The position numbers were made by a program, and so were the translations under genes. The notes beneath the pieces were generated by a model that saw nothing but the letters and a program-made list of their open reading frames with translations, did no database searches and had not been told where the DNA came from. Positions 1 through 9,289 of a stretch of DNA of 40,519 nucleotides are shown here, in pieces. This DNA comes from Tannerella sp. (GTDB lineage: Bacteria > Bacteroidota > Bacteroidia > Bacteroidales > Tannerellaceae). Within the stretch, counting starts at the first letter, position 1; each line of letters begins with the position of its first letter. The DNA lies in the NCBI GenBank assembly GCA_031270465.1, contig JAISXP010000153.1, positions 1-40,519 of the forward strand. Reading direction: 5' to 3'.

Positions 1-462
1 ATGTATTACGTGAGTTGGGACGAAGCACAGGAGTTTATTAAGCGTTTGAATACAGCCACAGGCAAGAACTATCGCCTTCCTACCGAAGCCGAATGGGAAT
101 ATGCCGCTCGCGGCGGCAACCGTAGTAAGGGTTACAAATACAGCGGCAGTAATAACATTGACGAGGTAGCCTGGTATTGGGGCAATTCCGGCGACCAAAG
201 TCATCCTGCAGGTACGAAAAAAGCGAATGAACTTGGTATTCATGACATGAGTGGCAACGTAGAGGAGTGGTGTCAGGATTGGTATGGCGAGTACTTTGCC
301 TCGCCTCAGACGAATCCCAAAGGTGCAAGTAACGGTTCTGAACGCGTGCTTCGCGGCGGCGACAGGGGCAACAACGCAGTCAGCTGTCGCGTTGCGCTTC
401 GCAGCAGCTACCTTCGCGACTTCCGATTCAGCAATGTGGGCTTCCGCGTGGTTTTGCCTTAG
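1..462 (+). CDS. FGE/SUMF1-domain protein, 3' part, with a DGR-like variable C-terminus
   Basis: This is the C-terminal part of a formylglycine-generating-enzyme-like (SUMF1/FGE, C-type-lectin fold) protein. The frame is open from base 1, so the true start lies left of the window and the ATG at base 1 is probably internal. Family motifs seen are RLPTEAEWEYAARGG (residues 25-39), GIHDMSGNVEEWCQDWY (79-95), a stretch beginning RVLRGG (115-120), and a closing GFRVVLP. True sulfatase-activating enzymes depend on specific cysteines; here only C91 and C129 are visible, so catalysis is not assured. Residues 121-145 are diversified, almost entirely in codons ending in C or T, as in FGE-fold targets of diversity-generating retroelements. 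From family knowledge this would be a ligand-binding display protein rather than an enzyme. No reverse transcriptase or template repeat was found in the window. Confidence 0.85.
   Translation: MYYVSWDEAQEFIKRLNTATGKNYRLPTEAEWEYAARGGNRSKGYKYSGSNNIDEVAWYWGNSGDQSHPAGTKKANELGIHDMSGNVEEWCQDWYGEYFASPQTNPKGASNGSERVLRGGDRGNNAVSCRVALRSSYLRDFRFSNVGFRVVLP
361..435 (+). other. Putative DGR variable region
   Basis: Codons 121-145 of the FGE-like gene run gac agg ggc aac aac gca, then gtc agc tgt cgc gtt gcg, then ctt cgc agc agc tac ctt, then cgc gac ttc cga ttc agc aat. Nearly every position that is Asn (AAY) in the usual template of this protein family carries an NNC or NNT codon. The intervening A, C-R-V-A and R codons are conserved. 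That is the footprint expected from adenine-specific mutagenesis of AAY codons. It is inferred from the pattern and from recollection of the family; no template repeat is present here for direct alignment. Confidence 0.6.
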
Positions 463-626
463 CTTTTTTCCTGTTGGCGTCCACCCTCCCATGTAAGCAA
501 ATGAAGATTAATACTTAATTAAATAACATTTCAAATTAAAATTGTAATGAATAAAAGATTAAAAAAAGCAATAGTGGCAGCAAACAGTATCGCTGCAATG
601 GAGACAGATACCATTCAAAAAAACGG

Positions 627-656
627 GGCGAGTCCGAAAAGCCAGACGAGTAGGGG
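627..656 (+). promoter_or_regulatory. Leader motif copy 1 (possible H-type pseudoknot)
   Basis: The sequence contains CGAAAAGCCA followed by GAGTAGGG and ends 25 nt before the lipoprotein start at 682. A second copy precedes the gene at 1598 at almost the same distance. GGC (627-629) can pair with GCC (641-643), and TCC (633-635) with GGG or GGA near 654-657. These pairings interleave, which is the topology of an H-type pseudoknot. No known riboswitch class was recognised. Confidence 0.35.
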
Positions 657-681
657 AAAACATTTTTAATAAATAAGCAGT

Positions 682-1089
682 ATGAAAAAAGGAATATTTA
701 TTTGGGGACTTTTGTTGTTTACATGTTCTGTATTAAGCAGTTGTAAAAATTGTGGTACTGAAAAAACGATTAACGGCGTACAGTATTTTTACACTTCAAA
801 TGTTACAGAATCGGAGTTAGACAAACTTGCCGATGTTTTAAAAGATTTCGGATTGGAAGTTACAGACGAAGATGAAGGCAAAACCGTACAGTTGAACCGA
901 ACAGGCAATACGTATGAAATAAGAGCGGTTATTAAAAAAGGACTGGAAATGGACAACGAATATTGCGATGCAATAAAAACGTCTGCAAAATACATTTCGA
1001 GTACTATTTTTGATGGCGCAAATGTTGAATTTCATTTATGCGACGAGCATCTCGAAACAATAAGAGTGATATTAATGTCGAATTATTAA
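682..1089 (+). CDS. Small lipoprotein of unknown function
   Basis: A 135-aa protein with a lipoprotein signal peptide: MKKG, a hydrophobic core, then the lipobox L18-S19-S20-C21. The mature protein should therefore be anchored to a membrane, probably the outer membrane or cell surface as is common in Bacteroidota. The rest is soluble, with acidic stretches and several cysteines (C21, C24 and two later ones), and I do not recognise a family. It starts 12 nt upstream of the next gene's start region and the two are probably co-transcribed. Base composition is much more AT-rich than the housekeeping genes to the right, which suggests acquired DNA. A leader motif shared with the gene at 1598 lies just upstream. 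Confidence 0.7.
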   Translation: MKKGIFIWGLLLFTCSVLSSCKNCGTEKTINGVQYFYTSNVTESELDKLADVLKDFGLEVTDEDEGKTVQLNRTGNTYEIRAVIKKGLEMDNEYCDAIKTSAKYISSTIFDGANVEFHLCDEHLETIRVILMSNY

Positions 1090-1101
1090 AAGATATTTGA
1101 A

Positions 1102-1530
1102 ATGAAAAAAACGATTTTAATTATTGCATTTTTATGCATATCTTCTATAGGTTCTGTTTTTGCACAAAATGATAACACAGTTTATTTTGATTCAGGCGGA
1201 ACACAATATACTGTTGAAGAAATAGAAATATGGAAAAGAATAAATGCAGAAGAAATAACAAATAAAACTACTTATTCCTATAGAAGTAGATTTTCTATTT
1301 CTTCATATATGTTAAATAATGACAAAGCGCTTGTATATTTGATTCTTACTTCAAAGTCGATAGAAACAGATAAAGACAAGCAATCTTGGTTTGATTTATA
1401 TCCACAGATGAAATCGGAACAAATATATAAATTGTACGGGATATTGATTAAAGAAGGATATAAATTACGGGAAATAGACAAACAATATAAAAAAAACAAA
1501 GAAGAAATTAAACGAAAGTATAACTTATAA
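1102..1530 (+). CDS. Small secreted protein of unknown function
   Basis: A 142-aa protein with a clear signal peptide: MKKT, a hydrophobic stretch, and likely cleavage after A21 before Q22. The mature part is charged and low in hydrophobic segments. Its C-terminal third is Lys/Glu/Tyr-rich (YKLREIDKQYKKNKEEIKRK) and probably an amphipathic helix or short coiled coil. No family recognised. It begins 12 nt after the lipoprotein gene, on the same strand and in the same AT-rich segment, so the two likely form one transcript. A periplasmic or surface role alongside the lipoprotein is inference only. Confidence 0.65.
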   Translation: MKKTILIIAFLCISSIGSVFAQNDNTVYFDSGGTQYTVEEIEIWKRINAEEITNKTTYSYRSRFSISSYMLNNDKALVYLILTSKSIETDKDKQSWFDLYPQMKSEQIYKLYGILIKEGYKLREIDKQYKKNKEEIKRKYNL

Positions 1531-1541
1531 AAATACACAGC

Positions 1542-1573
1542 GGCGTAACCCGAAAAGCCATAACAGAGTAGGG
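1542..1573 (+). promoter_or_regulatory. Leader motif copy 2 (possible H-type pseudoknot)
   Basis: The sequence contains CGAAAAGCCATAACAGAGTAGGG and lies 24 nt before the ATG at 1598. GGC (1542-1544) can pair with GCC (1557-1559), and CCC (1549-1551) with GGG (1571-1573). The stems interleave as in an H-type pseudoknot. Copy 1 lies at the same distance from the gene at 682. No Rfam class was recognised by eye. Confidence 0.4.
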
Positions 1574-1597
1574 ACAGACAATTAAAAATTAAAAGAC

Positions 1598-2158
1598 ATG
1601 GCAAAACAAAAAGGCAATGTAGTAACCTACGGGTTAAGTGGAAAGATCAGCGACTTGCTGGTATTCCGTCAGCGAAGCGGCCAGACGATCGTATCGAAAG
1701 CGCCGACAGTGAGTAACAACGAAAGCGAAGCGCAGCGAGCGCACCGTCGCCGGTTTCAGCGCGCCGTACTGTATTCCGGTGCGGCAGTGTCTGACCCGGC
1801 GCTAAACGAGGCTTATGCGGCAAAGGCGGGGAAGGGCCGTACGGCCCGTAACATGGCGGTAGCCGACTTCCTGCGTGCGCCGGACATTGATGCGATCGAC
1901 CTGTCGGCCTACCACGGCAAGCCGGGCGACACGATTCGTATCGAAGTGACGGACGATTTTGCAGTCGTGGAAGTGAAGGTGGTCATCACCAACCCCGACG
2001 GTTCGCCGGTGGAGGAAGGTTATGCCAAACCCGAAGCGACAGGCTACGAATGGACGTACACCGCAACGGCAGTGAATGAAAGTCTGGAGGGCGACCGCAT
2101 CGAGATCTTCGCATCCGACACGCCCGGAAGTATCACGCAAAAGACGGAAGAACTGTAG
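1598..2158 (+). CDS. Conserved hypothetical protein, 186 aa
   Basis: The protein begins MAKQKGNVVTYGLSGKISDL, has no signal peptide or membrane segment, and ends KTEEL. The N-terminal third is basic and resembles a type of Bacteroidales protein whose N-terminus carries a glycine-rich 'SGKIGDLLVF-R' stretch. Residues from about 100 on alternate hydrophobic and polar residues (DTIRIEVTDDFAVVEVKVVI), suggesting a beta-sandwich domain. I cannot assign a function. Base composition is clearly higher in G+C than the two genes before it and matches the core genome. The upstream leader motif is shared with the lipoprotein gene, so the two may be co-regulated. The location next to an FGE-like gene is noted without a firm functional link. 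Confidence 0.7.
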   Translation: MAKQKGNVVTYGLSGKISDLLVFRQRSGQTIVSKAPTVSNNESEAQRAHRRRFQRAVLYSGAAVSDPALNEAYAAKAGKGRTARNMAVADFLRAPDIDAIDLSAYHGKPGDTIRIEVTDDFAVVEVKVVITNPDGSPVEEGYAKPEATGYEWTYTATAVNESLEGDRIEIFASDTPGSITQKTEEL

Positions 2159-2169
2159 GCATCGGAATT

Positions 2170-2325
2170 TTTATTCCACCACAGAGACAGAGAAAAAACA
2201 GTCACTGTGCAGGAAAAAAGTGTACATGAAAGGACACGGGGATACACACAGGAAAAATCTCCGTGTTCTTTGTGTTTCCGCGGTAAAAAAAATCTCCATA
2301 TCCCCCGTGTCTCCACGGTGAATTG
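2170..2325. repeat. CTCTGTG-type intergenic repeat, copy 1
   Basis: This non-coding stretch is built from degenerate copies of words such as CACAGAGACAGAG, CACAGG and CCGTGTTCTTTGTGTTTCCG, with partial self-complementarity between its halves. Similar material occurs at 22813-22914 and 40236-40330. It fills most of the gap between the 186-aa protein and the pyrG promoter. No credible gene is seen here. Confidence 0.5.
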
Positions 2326-2391
2326 AATCCGCACACCTGCAAAGCGTGAATAAATGTTATTTGCCCTCCGTTTTTTACGGTAAACGTTTCT

Positions 2392-2435
2392 CGGAGGATA
2401 GTCAGAGGATAGTCGGAGGATAGTCGGAGGACAGC
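2392..2435 (+). repeat. Four-copy 11-bp tandem repeat
   Basis: The units are cggaggatagt, cagaggatagt, cggaggatagt and cggaggacagc. The array ends 23 bp before the -33 element of the pyrG promoter, so a protein-binding role is possible but not shown. Confidence 0.75.
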
Positions 2436-2458
2436 GATGTTAAAAAAACTTACGCCGA

Positions 2459-2489
2459 TTTGCCATACCAACAAAAAACAATACCTTTG
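2459..2489 (+). promoter_or_regulatory. pyrG promoter (Bacteroidota type)
   Basis: TTTG at 2459-2462 and TACCTTTG at 2482-2489 are separated by 19 bp, matching the Bacteroides -33 TTTG and -7 TAnnTTTG consensus. The -7 box ends 32 bp before the GTG start of pyrG. Confidence 0.75.
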
Positions 2490-2500
2490 CTTTTTTTTAA

Positions 2501-4132
<1,632 letters not shown>

Positions 4133-4148
4133 ATGAATAAAATAACTT

Positions 4149-6089
4149 ATGTCAACAGATAAAAACACCATCGCCGGCTTCATTCTGATTGGAGCCGTCA
4201 TACTGCTTTTCTCGTGGCTCAACCGTCCGACGCAGGAACAAAAGGAAGCAATGGAAGCGCAACGCCGCTATCAGGATTCCGTTGCACAAATGCAATCCGT
4301 TGCTCCACAAACAGAGATAACCCCTGCCCTCCGGCAGCCGGAAGTTCCGGTAATCGAAGAATTGCCCGATTCCGTCAGAGCCGGTCAATTGCTTCAAACA
4401 TACGGCGCTTTTGCTTCTGCGGCCGAAGGTACCGAGACGTTCGTCACAATCGAAAACGAAAAAATCGAACTCCGCATAAGTACGAAAGGCGGACAGCTTT
4501 ACTCCGCACGTCTGAAAGAGTTTGTGACTTTCGACAACAAACCGCTGATTCTGTTCGACGGTAAAGACGAATCGGATTTCGGCCTCACGCTGGTAACGGC
4601 CACAAACCGCGTCGTAAACACGTCGGAACTGTATTTCACGCCTGTCAAAAGTGATGCTCAGTCGGTAGTCATGCGGCTGGCCGTCAATGAACAAAGTCAT
4701 ATCGACTTTGCCTATTCGCTGAATCCAGACGACTACATGCTCGATTTTACCATTCAGAGTGCCGGGCTGAACGGCCTGCTGTCGCCGAACATCAGTACGC
4801 TGGATCTCAACTGGCGCTGCAAAGTCCGCCAGCTGGAACAGGGAAGAAAATATGAAGACCAGTACACCGGGCTGTATTACAAATATCTGGGAGACGATGT
4901 CGAGCACCTGAACGAGGCGAAAGACGACGAAGAACGGACATCCAACCGGTTGAAATGGATTGGCTTCAAGAACAAATTCTTTTCGACCGTGCTGATTGCC
5001 GAAGAGGCGTTTTACGCAGCCAACATGCGCTCCATCAAACTGGAAAGCCCCATTTATCTGAAACAGTTTGAGGCAACTACGTCTTTTGTTTTCGACATAA
5101 ACGGGCATGAACCGATTGCCTTCAAGTATTTCATCGGGCCAAACAAATATTCGCTGCTGCGCGCCTACGACAAAGATCTTTCGGGCGACAGGGAACTGAC
5201 GCTGGATAATCTCGTATCGCTGGGCGCCAAATTTTTTCGCCCCCTCAATAAATATTTCATCATCCCCATTTTTGAATTTCTCGGACGCTACACCGCCAAC
5301 TATGGCCTTATCATATTCGTTTTAACGCTGATTATCAAATTGTTGCTATATCCTTTGACATACAAGTCGTACATGTCGTCGGCCAAGATGCGCGTGCTGC
5401 GGCCGCAGGTAGAAGCCATCACCGCCAAATACCCCAAGCAGGAGCAGGCGATGGAAAAACAGAAAGCGACGATGGAACTCTACAGCCGGGCAGGCGCAAG
5501 TCCGATAAGCGGCTGCCTCCCGATGCTGCTGCAGTTGCCTGTATGGATTGCCCTCTACGGGCTTTTCCCTACGGCGTTCGAACTGCGGCAGTCGAGTTTC
5601 CTGTGGGCAAAAGACCTCTCTACCTTCGACGACGTCATTTCGTGGAACGCAAACATCCCCATAATTACGTCCGTCCTGGGCAATCACCTCAGTCTCTTCT
5701 GTCTGCTGATGGTGATCGTGCAGATTGTATATACGAAAATCAATATGGCCATGTCCGACACCGGCCAGCAGCAAATGCCCGGAATGAAGTACATGATGTA
5801 TCTCATGCCGGTGATGATGTTGTTTTTCTTCAACCAGACTTCCGCAGGATTAAGTTATTACATCCTGATCTCGTCGCTGATTACGATAGCGCAGACACTT
5901 TCGTGCCGCCTCTTTGTCAACGAAGAGAAACTGCTGCTGAAACTGGAAGAAAACAAAAAGAAGCCGCGCAAAAAATCTTCTTTCATGCAACGGCTGGAAG
6001 AAGCGCAACACATGCAGGAAAAAAAGGTGAAACAGCAACAGCAGCAGCGCGCAAAACAGCAACAGTCGCGACCGCCGCGAAAAAAATAA
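4149..6089 (+). CDS. yidC: Membrane protein insertase YidC
   Basis: YidC inserts and folds inner-membrane proteins, alone or with SecYEG. At 646 aa it has the Gram-negative layout. An N-terminal membrane segment (about 7-25) is followed by a large periplasmic P1 domain (about 60-380) and the conserved 60KD-IMP core with several membrane segments. The core contains stretches such as GRYTANYGLIIFVLTLIIK and PISGCLPMLLQLPVWIALY. The C-terminus is a strongly basic, Gln-rich cytoplasmic tail (KKVKQQQQQRAKQQQ), common in Bacteroidota and thought to contact ribosomes. It sits 16 nt after pyrG and 15 nt before the metallophosphoesterase, so read-through from the pyrG promoter is likely. Confidence 0.97.
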   Translation: MSTDKNTIAGFILIGAVILLFSWLNRPTQEQKEAMEAQRRYQDSVAQMQSVAPQTEITPALRQPEVPVIEELPDSVRAGQLLQTYGAFASAAEGTETFVTIENEKIELRISTKGGQLYSARLKEFVTFDNKPLILFDGKDESDFGLTLVTATNRVVNTSELYFTPVKSDAQSVVMRLAVNEQSHIDFAYSLNPDDYMLDFTIQSAGLNGLLSPNISTLDLNWRCKVRQLEQGRKYEDQYTGLYYKYLGDDVEHLNEAKDDEERTSNRLKWIGFKNKFFSTVLIAEEAFYAANMRSIKLESPIYLKQFEATTSFVFDINGHEPIAFKYFIGPNKYSLLRAYDKDLSGDRELTLDNLVSLGAKFFRPLNKYFIIPIFEFLGRYTANYGLIIFVLTLIIKLLLYPLTYKSYMSSAKMRVLRPQVEAITAKYPKQEQAMEKQKATMELYSRAGASPISGCLPMLLQLPVWIALYGLFPTAFELRQSSFLWAKDLSTFDDVISWNANIPIITSVLGNHLSLFCLLMVIVQIVYTKINMAMSDTGQQQMPGMKYMMYLMPVMMLFFFNQTSAGLSYYILISSLITIAQTLSCRLFVNEEKLLLKLEENKKKPRKKSSFMQRLEEAQHMQEKKVKQQQQQRAKQQQSRPPRKK

Positions 6090-6104
6090 ACACATAATAA
6101 AACA

Positions 6105-7274
6105 ATGAAAAAAGTAACATACATATTATTCGGACTGCTTTGCTGGGCGGGATTGTATGCTCAGGACACGTTCGGCATCATCTACGGCCCTTATCTTCAG
6201 CAAACGGGCGAAAGCGAAGCGACCGTGATGTGGATAACCGACCGCGACGCCGTAGCGTGGGTCGAACTTGCTCCCGGCGACAGTACGCATTTTTATGCCG
6301 AAGCGCGTCCGCGTTATTACCAGAGCACCAGCGGCCGGCGGCACATCGGTACCGTCCACGCCGTACGGCTGAGCGGACTGCAGAAGGGCACGAGTTACCG
6401 CTATCGTGCTTATTCGACGGAAGTGACCCGATTCGAAGACTTCAATGTCACTTACGGAAAAACGGTCGCCACCGATGTCTACCGGAGCAAACCGAACAGT
6501 TTCACAACTTTCGACAACGGGAAAACGTCTATTCGCTTCACCGTGGTCAATGATATTCACGAGAAAAACGACCTGCTCGCCGACATGCTGGGCGACGTGA
6601 ACGGGCGTAATCCCGACTTCTTTATTTTCAACGGCGACATGTGTTCGAACATGCAGACGCAAGAACAGACGTTCGACGGTTTTGTGAAGCAATCCGTCGA
6701 ACGCTTTGCTTCGAACATCCCGTTTTTCTACGCACGTGGAAATCACGAGACGCGCGGACGGCTGGCGTTCGACTATCTGAAATACTTCCCCTCGCCCACC
6801 GGCGAGCCATATTATACGTTCCGCTGCGGGCCTGTTTTCTTTGTCGTACTCGATGGCGCCGAAGACAAACCCGACAGCGACATTGAATATTACGGTCTTG
6901 GCAATTACGACTCCTATCGCGAGGAAGAGGCGCGCTGGCTGGAAAGCGTCGTCGAAAGCGAAGAATTCAGGAACGCACCTTACCGTATTGTCATTTTGCA
7001 CGTTCCGCCATTGGACGATAACTGGCACGGATCGCTGGAAGTGAAACGGCTGTTTCTACCGGTGCTGAACCGTGCACGTATCGACCTGATGCTCAGCGGA
7101 CATCTGCACAGGCATATCTACCATCCTGCCGGACAGGCAGACCACCGCTTTCCGCTGCTGATCAATTCGAACGAACATGCACTCGACATCGACGTCGACA
7201 TGCAGCGCATCAACCTGACTGTCCGCGACAGGGAACAAAAAGTATTCAAAACACTGCAATTCCCGCGCAAATGA
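6105..7274 (+). CDS. Secreted calcineurin-like metallophosphoesterase with N-terminal Fn3-like domain
   Basis: A 389-aa exported phosphoesterase. The signal peptide is residues 1-19 (MKKV, hydrophobic core, ending YA before Q20). Residues about 25-125 resemble the purple-acid-phosphatase N-terminal/Fn3-like domain (GPYLQQTGESEATVMW). The metallophosphoesterase motifs follow in order: D150-x-H152, GD178, GNHE (212-215), H299 and GHLH (332-335). These bind two metal ions and hydrolyse phosphomonoesters or diesters; the substrate is unknown. It probably acts in the periplasm or at the surface. The stop codon overlaps the next gene's ATG by 4 nt, suggesting translational coupling with the cyclophilin lipoprotein. 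Confidence 0.9.
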   Translation: MKKVTYILFGLLCWAGLYAQDTFGIIYGPYLQQTGESEATVMWITDRDAVAWVELAPGDSTHFYAEARPRYYQSTSGRRHIGTVHAVRLSGLQKGTSYRYRAYSTEVTRFEDFNVTYGKTVATDVYRSKPNSFTTFDNGKTSIRFTVVNDIHEKNDLLADMLGDVNGRNPDFFIFNGDMCSNMQTQEQTFDGFVKQSVERFASNIPFFYARGNHETRGRLAFDYLKYFPSPTGEPYYTFRCGPVFFVVLDGAEDKPDSDIEYYGLGNYDSYREEEARWLESVVESEEFRNAPYRIVILHVPPLDDNWHGSLEVKRLFLPVLNRARIDLMLSGHLHRHIYHPAGQADHRFPLLINSNEHALDIDVDMQRINLTVRDREQKVFKTLQFPRK

Positions 7275-7861
7275 ACAGGTCTCATCTGAAAATAATCGCA
7301 TGTGTGTGGGCGTCTGCCTGCGTTGCCGCAGCCTGTAATCCACAGACACAGTCGCCCCGTGTCGTTTTTGAGACGCCGGAAGGTGTTATCACGGCGGAAA
7401 TCTATCCTGAACAGGCGCCCGTCACGGCCGGAAACTTCCTTAAATTAGTGGACGAAGGCGTTTACAGCAATAATAAAACGGTATTTTACAGGGTTGTCCG
7501 TATGGATAATCAGTCTGGCGACGTCAAAATAGAGGTGATTCAGGGCGGATTGTCAGACCGAAACGCAGTTGAAACCATTCCGCACGAAACGACCGCAGAG
7601 ACCGGCATTCTGCATCTGGACGGCACGCTGTCGATGGCGCGGTCGAAACCCGGCACGGCAAGTTCCGAGTTTTTTATCTGCATCGGCAACCAGCCCGAAC
7701 TGGACTTCGGAGGAAAACGCAACCCCGACGGCGTGGGATTTGCGGCTTTCGGGCGCGTGGTAGAAGGAATGGATGTCGTGAAAAAGATTCAGCAGCAGAA
7801 GGATCAAGACCAGTACCTGATTGAACCGGTACCCGTCACTTCGATTCGTCGCATCCGATGA
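7271..7861 (+). CDS. Cyclophilin-type peptidyl-prolyl isomerase, lipoprotein
   Basis: A 196-aa cyclophilin-type cis-trans prolyl isomerase that should help fold exported proteins. The N-terminus is a lipoprotein signal ending A19-A20-A21-C22. The cyclophilin core is visible from VVFETPEGVITAEIYPEQAP through GNFLKLVDEGVY, LSMARSKPGTASSEFFICIG and FGRVVEGMDVVKKI. The usual cyclophilin active-site order (FHRV, QGG, S-Q-FFI) is present in modified form: FYRV replaces FHRV, then QGG, then SSEFFI. The start is ATG 7271, inside the ATGA overlap with the phosphoesterase. A second exported cyclophilin is at 35098-35772. Confidence 0.93.
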   Translation: MNRSHLKIIACVWASACVAAACNPQTQSPRVVFETPEGVITAEIYPEQAPVTAGNFLKLVDEGVYSNNKTVFYRVVRMDNQSGDVKIEVIQGGLSDRNAVETIPHETTAETGILHLDGTLSMARSKPGTASSEFFICIGNQPELDFGGKRNPDGVGFAAFGRVVEGMDVVKKIQQQKDQDQYLIEPVPVTSIRRIR

Positions 7862-7902
7862 GTTTGAATTCAAGATTCAAAATTGAAGATTTGAGATTGA
7901 AA

Positions 7903-7922
7903 AATACCATATTAATGGTATT
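7903..7922. promoter_or_regulatory. Perfect 8-bp inverted repeat upstream of the antiporter gene
   Basis: AATACCAT, the four-base loop ATTA, then ATGGTATT. It lies 54 bp before the antiporter ATG and just upstream of a weak promoter-like pair (TTGG at 7921 and TACTTTTA at 7944-7951). It could be an operator, or a weak hairpin ending the previous operon. Confidence 0.4.
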
Positions 7923-7975
7923 GGCTGCTTCCCGGGGGCTGTATACTTTTACACCCGCAAAAAAACAAGTGAAAT

Positions 7976-9289
7976 ATGAACAATTCAGAAGGCAAACCGG
8001 ATATTAAGCCGAACGGATGGGCGCTGGCTCCGCTGTGTCTGTTTTTTGTCCTGTATATCGCAGTGTTTATCGCCACGGGCGATTTGAGCAGTGTGCCTGT
8101 TTCGGTGGCATTTGTGCTGACATCCATCGTGGCGCTGCTGTTTTCGCGAGGGTCGGTAAACCTTCGTATCAGTGCGTTTTGCAAAGGCGCTGCAAACGAC
8201 ACGATCATGCTGATGATTGTGATTTTCGTCCTCGCGGGCGCCTTTGCCGGCAGCGCCAAGGCGATGGGCGCTGTGGATGCGACGGTCAATGCGGTACTGT
8301 ATTTCCTTCCGTCCGACATGATTCCGGCAAGCATTTTCATCGCGGCCTGTTTCATCTCCATGTCGATGGGGACTTCGTGCGGCACGATAGCCGCCCTTGC
8401 GCCCATTGCCGTAGGCCTCTCGCCGCAAATTGGGATGAGCCTGCCGGCCATGATCGGCATCGTCATCGGAGGGTCGATGTTTGGAGACAACCTTTCATTT
8501 ATCTCGGATACCACGATTGTCGCCACGCAGACGCAGCAGGTGGAAATGAAAGATAAATTCATTGTGAATATACGCATCGTATGGCCTGTTGCCGTGGCGC
8601 TCATGCTGTTTTACATTTATCAGGGATACGGGCTGCATCACGAATCCGGCGTTGTCGGGGATGTGCAGTGGATTAAGATTGTGCCCTACATTGTGGTGCT
8701 CGGCCTGGCGCTGTCGCACGTCAATGTGATGATTGTGCTACTGGCGGGCGTTGGCCTGTCGGGTGTAATCGGGCTGTTCGACGCCGGCTTCACCGTGTGG
8801 GACTGGGCTAAGGCGATGAATACGGGTATTGTCAATGACATGGGCGAACTGATTATTGTCACGCTGCTGGCCGGCGGAATGTTCGAGGTGATACGTCGAA
8901 ACGGCGGCATTGACTGGCTGGTCGACAGGATAACGAAAAACATACGGTCGCGGCGCAAGGCCGAAGCCTCCATTGCCGCACTGGTAGCCTGTACGGGCGC
9001 CTGCACGGCAAACAACACGATTGCGTTGATCATCACAGGCCCCATTGCGCGCAAAATCAGCAAGGCGTTCGGCGTCGACCCGCGCCGCACGGCCAGCCTG
9101 CTCGATACTTTTTCATGCGCCGTGCAGGGCATACTTCCGTATGGCGCGCAGGTGCTGATTGCTGCGGGGATTGCCGGCAACGTCAAACCCATGGAAATCG
9201 TGCCTTACCTGTATTATCCCGTACTGATAGGTCTGGCGGCTATTCTGTCCATCGTTTTTCAGTATCCGGGGAAATATGCGAAGCCGTAA
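7976..9289 (+). CDS. Na+/H+ antiporter, NhaC family
   Basis: A 437-aa polytopic inner-membrane protein of the NhaC/ArsB-NhaD superfamily, which exchanges Na+ for H+. Hydrophobic segments run throughout. Family-like stretches include SMGTSCGTIAALAPIAVGL (about 124-142), GGSMFGDNLSFISDTTI (about 164-180) and the C-terminal FSCAVQGILPYGAQVLIAAG. The D/N-rich segment GDNLSFISDT is the typical ion-binding region of the family. The protein starts with a short hydrophilic N-terminus (MNNSEGKPDIKPNG). The gene is separated from the cyclophilin gene by 114 nt containing an inverted repeat, so it probably has its own promoter. Exact substrate specificity cannot be read from the sequence. Confidence 0.9.
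   Translation: MNNSEGKPDIKPNGWALAPLCLFFVLYIAVFIATGDLSSVPVSVAFVLTSIVALLFSRGSVNLRISAFCKGAANDTIMLMIVIFVLAGAFAGSAKAMGAVDATVNAVLYFLPSDMIPASIFIAACFISMSMGTSCGTIAALAPIAVGLSPQIGMSLPAMIGIVIGGSMFGDNLSFISDTTIVATQTQQVEMKDKFIVNIRIVWPVAVALMLFYIYQGYGLHHESGVVGDVQWIKIVPYIVVLGLALSHVNVMIVLLAGVGLSGVIGLFDAGFTVWDWAKAMNTGIVNDMGELIIVTLLAGGMFEVIRRNGGIDWLVDRITKNIRSRRKAEASIAALVACTGACTANNTIALIITGPIARKISKAFGVDPRRTASLLDTFSCAVQGILPYGAQVLIAAGIAGNVKPMEIVPYLYYPVLIGLAAILSIVFQYPGKYAKP

Noticed and set aside
547-669. 40-codon frame beginning MNKRLKKAIVAANSIAAMET
   Set aside because: It overlaps the first leader motif, has no recognisable domain and no promoter; the leader reading explains the conserved part better.
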